A stretch of DNA of 37,656 nt from UKL13-2 sp964417885 (lineage in GTDB: Bacteria; Pseudomonadota; Gammaproteobacteria; Burkholderiales; Usitatibacteraceae). The notes below the pieces were generated by a model, which did not search any database, had not been told where the DNA came from, and worked only from the letters and a program-made list of their open reading frames with translations. Every line of letters starts with the position of its first letter. The stretch's first letter is position 1. The DNA is taken from positions 1 through 37,656 of the forward strand of contig CAYQKN010000022.1 in assembly GCA_964417885.1 (NCBI GenBank), read 5' to 3'. Below, piece after piece: positions 25,818-32,035 of the stretch. The position numbers were made by a program, and so were the translations under genes.

Positions 25818-27527
25818 ATGCCAGAAGCAGCAACAAGCATCACCGAAGCGGCCATAGCTGCAACGGCTGCCGACGCGACCGAATCGGGGTACCAGAGTGC
25901 GCTGCTGAAGGCGGGCGCGCTGCAGAACGCCATCCTGACCAGCGCCAACTTCTCGATCATTGCCACGGACGAGCGGGGAATTATCCAGCTGTTCAATGTC
26001 GGCGCCGAACGCATGCTGGGCTACACGGCGGCGGAAGTTGTCAACCGCATCATTCCGAGCGACATGCATGATCCGCAGGAAGTCATGGCGCGCGCGCTGG
26101 CGCTTAGCCTTGAGCTTTCCACCACCATCACGCCGGGATTCGAGGCGCTGGCGTTCAAGGCGTCGCGAGGCATCGAGGATATCTACGAACTGACCTACAT
26201 CCGCAAGGATGGCGGCCGGTTTCCGGCACTGATTTCGATCACCGCGTTGCGCGATGACGCTGGCGGCATTATCGGTTACCTGTTGATCGGCACCGACAAC
26301 TCGGCCAGAAAGCGCGTGGAATCGGAGCTGAATGAGGCGCTGGCCGCCGCCGAGCAAGCCAATCGCGCCAAAACCGATTTCCTGTCCAGCATGAGTCACG
26401 AGCTGCGAACGCCACTGAACGCAATCCTCGGCTTTGCACAACTGGTCGAGTCCGGTACGCCTAGCCCGACGACGACCCAAAAGCGCCACATTGACCAGAT
26501 TCTCAAGGCCGGCTGGTATCTGCTGGAGCTGATTAACGAAATCCTCGACCTCGCGCTGATCGAATCGGGGCAGCTGTCGCTCTCGCAGGAGGCCGTCTCC
26601 CTGGCCGAGGTGCTGCAGGAATGCCGCCAGATGATTGAGCCGCAGGCGCAGAAACGCACGATCAGCATGACGTTTCCCCGGTTCGACCAGCCATGCTTCA
26701 TCATTGCCGATCGCACCCGCATCAAGCAGGTGCTGATCAACCTCCTGTTCAACGCAATCAAGTACAACAAAACAGCTGGCAGCGTGGACGTGGAGTGCAG
26801 CCACGACCGCGCCGACTTTGTTCGCATCAGTGTCCGCGATACCGGTGCGGGTCTGGCGCCGCATCAGCTCGCGCAGCTTTTCCAGCCGTTCAATCGCCTT
26901 GGCAAGGAAGGTGGCGCGGAGGAGGGAACCGGCATCGGACTGGTGGTAACCAAGAGGCTGGTCGAATTGATGGGCGGCAACATCGGCGCCGACAGCAGCG
27001 TCGGCAGCGGCAGCGTGTTCTGGGTGGAAGTCGGCCTGACCAGGGCGCCAGAGGTCTCAGGAGAGCTTGACCTGGACTGTGAACCCCATCCGCCACCGCT
27101 GTCGGCCAATGTGCCGCAACGCGACGTGCTGTATGTGGAAGACAATCCGGCCAATCTTGAACTGGTCGAGCGGATCATCGAGCGCCGTGCGGATCTCCGG
27201 CTGCTCAGCGCGGCCGATGGCAATCTCGGCGTTGAATTTGCGCGCGCCTACTTGCCCGCCGTGATCCTGATGGACATCAACCTGCCCGGCATGAGCGGCA
27301 CCGATGCCATGAAGACGCTCCGGGGCGATCCGCTGACTGCACATATCCCCATCATTGCCCTCAGCGCCAATGCGGTGCCGCGCGACATCGAAAAGGCGCT
27401 TGAGGCAGGTTTTAGCAGCTATATCACCAAACCGATAAAGATCAGCCAGTTCATGGCGGCACTGGACCAGGCGCTTGAGCAATCAGCAATCAGGGCCGAC
27501 GCCGGCAACGAGGAGCAACCAGCATGA
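25818..27527 (+). CDS. Hybrid sensor histidine kinase (PAS-HisKA-HATPase-REC)
   Basis: A 569-residue hybrid kinase without membrane segments, so probably cytoplasmic. A PAS domain lies at about residues 35-165 (ANFSIIATDERGIIQLFN; ELTYIRKDGGRFPALISI). HisKA has the H-box SMSHELRTPLNAILGF with His194. The ATPase domain shows the N-box (INLLFNAIKYNKTAG), G1 (VRDTGAGLAPHQ) and G2 (EEGTGIGLVV). A C-terminal receiver (about 435-555) has VEDNPAN, phospho-acceptor Asp486 in LMDINLPGMSG, and a conserved Lys in YITKPIK. There is no Hpt domain. ATG 25818 is preferred; ATG 25785 is also open, and both have weak ribosome sites. The stop overlaps the next start (ATGA), which couples it to the REC-PAS protein. 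Confidence 0.92.
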   Translation: MPEAATSITEAAIAATAADATESGYQSALLKAGALQNAILTSANFSIIATDERGIIQLFNVGAERMLGYTAAEVVNRIIPSDMHDPQEVMARALALSLELSTTITPGFEALAFKASRGIEDIYELTYIRKDGGRFPALISITALRDDAGGIIGYLLIGTDNSARKRVESELNEALAAAEQANRAKTDFLSSMSHELRTPLNAILGFAQLVESGTPSPTTTQKRHIDQILKAGWYLLELINEILDLALIESGQLSLSQEAVSLAEVLQECRQMIEPQAQKRTISMTFPRFDQPCFIIADRTRIKQVLINLLFNAIKYNKTAGSVDVECSHDRADFVRISVRDTGAGLAPHQLAQLFQPFNRLGKEGGAEEGTGIGLVVTKRLVELMGGNIGADSSVGSGSVFWVEVGLTRAPEVSGELDLDCEPHPPPLSANVPQRDVLYVEDNPANLELVERIIERRADLRLLSAADGNLGVEFARAYLPAVILMDINLPGMSGTDAMKTLRGDPLTAHIPIIALSANAVPRDIEKALEAGFSSYITKPIKISQFMAALDQALEQSAIRADAGNEEQPA

Positions 27528-28348
27528 AAGTATCCGCAAGCGACATTCTCAGCGCGAGCATCCTGATTGTCGACGATCAGGAGGCAAACGTGACCCTGCT
27601 CGAGCAGGTGCTGGCGGAAGCCGGCTATATCAATGTAAGCGTGTGCATGAAGCCTTCCGAAGTCTGTGCCTTGCACCGCAACAACCGGTATGACGTGATT
27701 CTGCTGGATCTGCAGATGCCCGGCATGGACGGTTTTGAGGTAATGGCGGGCCTCAAAACCAATGAAGCGGACGAGTACCTGCCGGTACTCGTGCTCACGG
27801 CCCAGCCGGGTCACAAGCTGCGCGCACTGCAAGCCGGTGCCAGGGACTTTATCAGCAAGCCGTTTGATCTCGCCGAAGTCAGGATGCGTATCCGCAACGT
27901 GATTGAGGTGCGCCTGCTGAACAAGAAACTGGACCTGTACAGCAAGGTGCTGGAGAGAAAGGTGGAAGAGCGCACGGCAGAGTTGCGCGAGAGCGAGGCC
28001 CGCTATCGCAGCCTGACGGAGCTTGCCGCCGACTGGTACTGGGAACAGGACGCCGGCGGCAGCTTTACCAAGGTCTCCGGTCCGGTCCTGGAAATGTTGG
28101 GCATTCGCGTTGATCCCTTGACCCAGGGCGCGGCGGCCAAGCCGGTGAGCGGCTGGAACGAAGCGGAGCGCGCAGCGCTGCTCGCAAAAATTGCCGCCAG
28201 GCAGCCGTTCCTCGACTTTGTCCTGAGCCGGGTCAGCGAGGACGGGGCACTACAGAAATTTCGCGTCAGCGGCGAGCCGATGTTCAACCAGTCGGCCCGC
28301 TTTGTCGGCTATCGCGGTATCGGGGTGGAACTTGCCGCCAATGATTGA
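27524..28348 (+). CDS. Response regulator with REC and PAS domains, no output domain
   Basis: A 274-residue cytoplasmic protein. The receiver (about residues 10-130) has the acidic pair (ILIVDDQEANV), phospho-acceptor Asp in LLDLQMPGMDGFEV, Thr in VLTAQPG and Lys in ISKPFD. A coiled-coil linker (LDLYSKVLERKVEERTAELR) leads to a PAS domain (about 158-270; SLTELAADWYWEQDAGGSFT) that runs to the C-terminus. There is no DNA-binding, GGDEF, EAL or kinase domain, although this architecture is usually followed by one. It is translationally coupled to the kinase and lies 15 bp before Crp3, so it may act by protein contact on Crp3 or the kinase. That link is inference. Confidence 0.9.
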   Translation: MKVSASDILSASILIVDDQEANVTLLEQVLAEAGYINVSVCMKPSEVCALHRNNRYDVILLDLQMPGMDGFEVMAGLKTNEADEYLPVLVLTAQPGHKLRALQAGARDFISKPFDLAEVRMRIRNVIEVRLLNKKLDLYSKVLERKVEERTAELRESEARYRSLTELAADWYWEQDAGGSFTKVSGPVLEMLGIRVDPLTQGAAAKPVSGWNEAERAALLAKIAARQPFLDFVLSRVSEDGALQKFRVSGEPMFNQSARFVGYRGIGVELAAND

Positions 28349-28363
28349 TGCCGAGGCCAGTCG

Positions 28364-29074
28364 ATGAACCCGACTCACAGTCCGCTGCAGAACCGCCTGC
28401 TGGCGGCGCTGCCCGCCGAGGAATTTGAGCGTCTTGCCGGCCACCTCGAACTGGTCGAGATGCCGCTTGGCCTGGTGCTGTACGAACCGGGCGGCCAGTT
28501 GCAGCACGCCCTGTTTCCGACCACCTCCATCATATCGCTGCACTACGTAACCGAGTCCGGCGCCTCGGTCGAGGTTGCCGGCGTGGGCAACGAGGGCGTT
28601 GTCGGCGTTTCACTGTTCATGGGTGGGGACACCACGACCAGTTCGGCAATGGTGCAGGCGGCCGGATATGCCTACCGCCTGGACCGCCATCGGCTGAAAG
28701 GGGAATTTGCCCTTGCCGGCGCCACCCAGCAACTGTTGTTGCGATACACCCAGGCACTGATCACGCAAATGTTCCAGACCGCTGTCTGTTACCGGCACCA
28801 TTCGGTTGAGCAGCAGCTTTGCCGCTGGCTGTTGATGACGCTCGACCGCGTGCCGTCCGGCCAGCTGGTCATGACGCAGGAACTGGTGGCGAGTCTGCTC
28901 GGCGTGCGGCGCGAAGGCATCACCGAGGCAGCCGGCAGGCTGCAGGCCGCAGGCTTGATCCAGTACCGGCGCGGCCATATCTCGGTGTTGCAGCGATCGG
29001 GGCTTGAACTGCGTAGCTGCGAGTGTTACGCCGTTGTCAAGACCGAATTGCGGCGGTTGTTTCGCGACCAGTGA
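28364..29074 (+). CDS. Crp/Fnr family transcriptional regulator (Crp3)
   Basis: A 236-residue regulator, colinear with Crp1 over its whole length: shared blocks include PLGLVLYEPGGQLQH, LLLRYTQALITQM, VCYRHHSVEQQLCRWLL and the CECYAVVK tail. The HTH has MTQELVASLLGVRREGITEA, practically the same recognition helix as Crp1, so both should read the same operator. In the effector domain the segment TTTSSAMVQAAG has Ser where Crp1 and Crp2 have the Arg that aligns with the CRP nucleotide-phosphate ligand; this suggests a different ligand or none. It is the third gene of the kinase/REC-PAS unit. Confidence 0.91.
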   Translation: MNPTHSPLQNRLLAALPAEEFERLAGHLELVEMPLGLVLYEPGGQLQHALFPTTSIISLHYVTESGASVEVAGVGNEGVVGVSLFMGGDTTTSSAMVQAAGYAYRLDRHRLKGEFALAGATQQLLLRYTQALITQMFQTAVCYRHHSVEQQLCRWLLMTLDRVPSGQLVMTQELVASLLGVRREGITEAAGRLQAAGLIQYRRGHISVLQRSGLELRSCECYAVVKTELRRLFRDQ

Positions 29075-29128
29075 TGCCGCGGGGCCGTGCCGGCCCGCGC
29101 TGATCGGCCGCCGGTCACGTCCGCAACT

Positions 29129-29146
29129 CTGTACGCGAGCGCACAG
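29129..29146 (+). promoter_or_regulatory. Recurrent Crp-type operator, copy 10 (Lmo0937-DUF3185-ferritin)
   Basis: CTGTACG-CGAG-CGCACAG followed by A, a near-perfect palindrome. CAACAT at 29167-29172 is centred 32 bp downstream. It lies 55 bp after the Crp3 stop and about 85 bp before the next gene, so the genes from 29231 on form their own unit. Confidence 0.66.
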
Positions 29147-29230
29147 ACCGGTGGCGCGGCCCGCGGCAACATGGCTTTGTTGCCGGTGCTGAGAGCCGGA
29201 CACCACCGTCAAGTCAAAAAGGAAGCCATC

Positions 29231-29380
29231 ATGCTCTATACCATTGCTGTAGTCCTCGTCATCCTGTGGCTGCTGGGACTGGTTACTTCTTTCACCATGG
29301 GCGGCCTGATTCACATCCTGCTGGTGATCGCAATCGTGGTCGTCCTGCTGCGTGTGATCAGCGGGCGCAGTCCGCTTTGA
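29231..29380 (+). CDS. Lmo0937 family small membrane protein
   Basis: A 49-residue protein made almost entirely of two hydrophobic segments, MLYTIAVVLVILWLLGLV and HILLVIAIVVVLLRVIS, linked by TSFTMGGLI. This is the complete Lmo0937-type pattern of a tiny inner-membrane protein, common near stress genes and of unknown function. AAGGAAG precedes the ATG. The DUF3185 gene follows after 10 bp. Confidence 0.9.
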   Translation: MLYTIAVVLVILWLLGLVTSFTMGGLIHILLVIAIVVVLLRVISGRSPL

Positions 29381-29390
29381 GGGCCGGATC

Positions 29391-29594
29391 ATGATCAAGG
29401 CTGTTTCCTTGGCGCTGCTTGCCGGCGGGATCCTGCTGGTAATTTTTGGCGCAACAGCGATGAATTCGGCAAGCTCCGACATTTCGCGCTTCTTTACCGG
29501 CGCACCGACCGACCGTGCCATCTGGATGCTGGTGGGCGGCATCGTGATGCTGGTTGCCGGTCTTGCCGGCCTGATGACCGGCCGGAAAAGCTGA
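29391..29594 (+). CDS. DUF3185 family membrane protein
   Basis: A 67-residue protein with two membrane helices (VSLALLAGGILLVIFGATAM and AIWMLVGGIVMLVAGLAGLM) joined by the family signature SSDISRFFTGAPTDRAIW, typical of DUF3185. GAGGG precedes the ATG. It lies 10 bp after the Lmo0937-type gene and is almost certainly co-transcribed. No function is known. Confidence 0.9.
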   Translation: MIKAVSLALLAGGILLVIFGATAMNSASSDISRFFTGAPTDRAIWMLVGGIVMLVAGLAGLMTGRKS

Positions 29595-29726
29595 CATTCG
29601 CCGGACGCACGGGCGCACCTGGCACATCAACAATTGTGGTGCGCGCCATCTGGCGCGAGCGGTTTCATCGTCTGACCGGGCGCTGCCATTCGCATCTGCC
29701 TGCAACCCATCACAAAGGTAATGCAA

Positions 29727-30290
29727 ATGAATCCCACCAAGCTCTCCGACGTTTCCAGGCAAAAACCCGCCATGTCCGATGTCGCAACGTTGCGCGCGCG
29801 CGCGCGCCAGCACGTTGAACAGGGTGCCGTGACCGCCGGTTATGCGGCCGAGCGGGAAACCGTGATCACGCAGCTCAACGAAGCGCTGGCCACCGAACTG
29901 GTCTGTGTGCTCCGCTACAAGAGGCACTACTTCATGGCGACGGGCATCCACGCGGCGCCGGTCGCGGCCGAGTTCCTTGAACACGCCACCGAGGAAATGC
30001 TGCACGCGGACGCCATTGCCAAGCGCATCGTCGAACTGGGCGGGGAGCCCAATTTTTCCCCGGATGGACTGTCGGCGCGAAGCCATGCCGAGTACGTCGA
30101 GGGCGCGAACCTGAAGGAAATGATCAGCGAAGACCTGGTTGCCGAGCGCATTGCCATCGAGAGCTATCGGGAAATGATCGGCTATCTGGGCACGCAGGAC
30201 CCGACCACCCGGCGCATGCTGGAACAGATCCTCGCCAGCGAGGAAGAGCACGCCGATGATTTGTCGTCGCTGCTGCAAGGACTGGGTTAG
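29727..30290 (+). CDS. Ferritin-like (bacterioferritin-type) protein
   Basis: A 187-residue cytoplasmic four-helix-bundle protein. The di-iron ligands of the ferritin family are in place: Glu in NEALATELVCVLRYKRHY, the ExxH pair in EHATEEMLHADAIAKRIVEL, Glu in SEDLVAERIAIESYREMI, and ExxH in LASEEEHADDL. The Met in EEMLHA corresponds to the bacterioferritin haem-ligand position. It has an N-terminal extension of about 35 residues relative to Bfr, as seen in some Dps-like bacterioferritins. ATG 29727 is preferred over 29721 because AAAGG then has normal spacing. The likely role is iron storage and peroxide defence. It ends the Lmo0937-DUF3185 unit and is followed by a terminator. Confidence 0.9.
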   Translation: MNPTKLSDVSRQKPAMSDVATLRARARQHVEQGAVTAGYAAERETVITQLNEALATELVCVLRYKRHYFMATGIHAAPVAAEFLEHATEEMLHADAIAKRIVELGGEPNFSPDGLSARSHAEYVEGANLKEMISEDLVAERIAIESYREMIGYLGTQDPTTRRMLEQILASEEEHADDLSSLLQGLG

Positions 30291-30399
30291 CTGATCCGGT
30301 GGCCGGTAATCCCGTGTCGCCACCGCATTGCTGAGCACCGCCGGTTACCACCGGCGGGCAGCGCCTCGATGGGCTGGTACCTGAAATGGCATTCACCAC

Positions 30400-30425
30400 A
30401 ATCACCCCTGCAGGGTGATTTTTTT
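30400..30425 (+). terminator. Intrinsic terminator after the ferritin-like gene
   Basis: AATCACCC (30400-30407) and GGGTGATT (30413-30420) form an 8-bp stem with loop CTGCA, followed by T to 30425. Confidence 0.9.
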
Positions 30426-30550
30426 CGCACCAAGACACGCCGGCTCGAAGATCGTCGTGCGGCAGCAGCACTGGCGCGGCATCGCATGGGCCGAACCAGC
30501 CCGTGCGCGTCCGGTGCGCAATCCGCGGGTATGCGAATTTGATCCCCCAT

Positions 30551-30568
30551 GCGTGCGGAAGCGAACAG
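30551..30568 (+). promoter_or_regulatory. Recurrent Crp-type operator, copy 11 (first OmpA gene)
   Basis: GCGTGCG-GAAG-CGAACAG followed by A. TAATCT at 30589-30594 is centred 32 bp downstream; transcription would start near 30601, about 75 nt before the gene. The rest of the 384-bp gap 30291-30674 holds only the terminator at 30400. Confidence 0.63.
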
Positions 30569-30674
30569 AGACGATAACGACATTTCCGTAATCTCCACCA
30601 CGACACGAAGCAGATGCTCGCTGTCAGCCGGTGCTGTTATCCGGTTACTTGAAACCGGCCATTGGAGCTGACTA

Positions 30675-31733
30675 ATGAACAACCTGAATAAAATCGCCAT
30701 TGCCGTCTCGGTGATGTGCTGCAGCACTGCTGCCAGCCTGCACGCGCAGACCACCGCATACAATCCGTCGTGGTATTTTGCGCCCAGTATCAATGCGCTC
30801 GATCCCGACTCGCGATTTGGCGTCGACAAGAACGGCGCCGGACTTGGCCTGCGCCTTGGCAAGCCGCTGTCGGATTACTGGGACCTGCAATTGGGTACCA
30901 CCTACGCACGCTCGCGTAACGGCGGTTCGCGCTACCAGCAGAACACCCTCGGCGCCGACATGCTCTACATGTTCTCGCGCGAAGCCCTGCGCCCGTTCAT
31001 TCTGGTTGGAGCCGGCTATCAGCGGGACAAGCTGAGCGGCCCGCGCAATCTCGTCGGCTCGTCACCGTACATCAGCGGCGGCGCGGGTCTGCAGCTTTCG
31101 CTGAACGATCAATGGTCCTTGCAGGCAGACTACCGTCGCGTCTACGGCTTCCTGCGCAGCGACGCGTTTCGCTTCGATCGCAGCAACAACAATTATGTGA
31201 CGGTCGGCCTCAACTACGCCTTCGACAAACCCGCCGCACCATATGTCAGGACCGCGATGGAGCCGGAACCGGCTCGCGTGGTGGTGGCAGAAGCACCGCC
31301 GGCCCCGCTGCCGGCGCCGACACCTGCTGCGCCGCTGCCGCCGCCGGCGCCGCGATTCGAGAAATTCACCCTGTCGGCAACCGAGTTGTTTGCGTTTGAC
31401 CGTGACAAACTGCAAATGCCGCAGCCGAAGCTGGACGAAATCGCCAGCGCGCTCAACCGCTATACCGACGTTACCAACGTCGTTATCACCGGCTACGCCG
31501 ACAATATTGGCTCCGACAAATACAACCAGAAGCTCTCCGAGCGCCGCGCGGTTGCGGTCAAGGACTATCTTGTCAGCAAGGGCGTCAGCGGCAACCGGAT
31601 GCGCGCCGAGGGTCGTGGCGAAGCCAACCCGGTGGTGACCTGCACCAACAAGAACCGGCCGGCGCTGATCAAGTGCCTCGAGCCGAATCGCCGGGTGGAG
31701 ATCGAGCAGATCACGATCGAGCGTCGCGTCTAG
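30675..31733 (+). CDS. OmpA family outer-membrane protein, paralogue 1
   Basis: A 352-residue outer-membrane protein. A signal peptide (about 1-24, cut after LHA) is followed by an N-terminal beta-barrel domain (about 25-192) whose strands end NNYVTVGLNYAF. A Pro/Ala linker (about 198-225; APLPAPTPAAPLPPPAP) joins it to an OmpA_C peptidoglycan-binding domain (about 235-352). The latter has ITGYADNIGSDKYNQKLSER with the Asp and Arg that bind diaminopimelate, and a Cys pair around NKNRPALIK. GGAG precedes the ATG. It probably tethers the outer membrane to the cell wall. It is closely related to the protein at 34037 and is followed by its own terminator. Confidence 0.93.
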   Translation: MNNLNKIAIAVSVMCCSTAASLHAQTTAYNPSWYFAPSINALDPDSRFGVDKNGAGLGLRLGKPLSDYWDLQLGTTYARSRNGGSRYQQNTLGADMLYMFSREALRPFILVGAGYQRDKLSGPRNLVGSSPYISGGAGLQLSLNDQWSLQADYRRVYGFLRSDAFRFDRSNNNYVTVGLNYAFDKPAAPYVRTAMEPEPARVVVAEAPPAPLPAPTPAAPLPPPAPRFEKFTLSATELFAFDRDKLQMPQPKLDEIASALNRYTDVTNVVITGYADNIGSDKYNQKLSERRAVAVKDYLVSKGVSGNRMRAEGRGEANPVVTCTNKNRPALIKCLEPNRRVEIEQITIERRV

Positions 31734-31758
31734 CCAACAGCTGTCGCAACGACGGATG

Positions 31759-31789
31759 AAAAACGGGCGCATGATCTGCGCCCGTTTTT
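31759..31789 (+). terminator. Intrinsic terminator of the first OmpA gene
   Basis: AAACGGGCGCA (31761-31771) pairs with TGCGCCCGTTT (31777-31787) around TGATC, flanked by A and T runs. It is nearly the same stem as the terminator after the second OmpA gene. Confidence 0.93.
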
Positions 31790-31840
31790 CGCTTCCGCAC
31801 CGGCATCGCGCGCTTCGCGACCGGCGGCCAAATGCGCGCT

Positions 31841-31858
31841 GTGTACGGCGCCGAACAG
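31841..31858 (+). promoter_or_regulatory. Recurrent Crp-type operator, copy 12 (DUF3494 lipoprotein and second OmpA)
   Basis: GTGTACG-GCGC-CGAACAG followed by A. CAAGCT at 31879-31884 is centred 32 bp downstream, the same hexamer at the same distance as copy 2. The leader to the lipoprotein start at 32036 would be about 145 nt. Confidence 0.63.
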
Positions 31859-32035
31859 ACAGCCTCGGGACAACCGCACAAGCTGCAAGCCTGATAACCG
31901 CCAGGTGGATTGTCGAGGACGGCCAGCAGCATGTCGCGCGCATTTCGCCGTCCGGTGCCGCTTGGTCGACATCGAACCAGTGGTTGCTCCGCAGCCATGG
32001 CCAGCGATGGCCGAGAACATCAAGAGGGTAGAAAA

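Noticed and set aside
10832..29146. Reading the repeated palindrome as a LexA box (CTGT...ACAG)
   Set aside because: The LexA box has CTGT-N8-ACAG (16 bp), while these sites have N10 and conserved inner CG bases. The genes served are not SOS genes.
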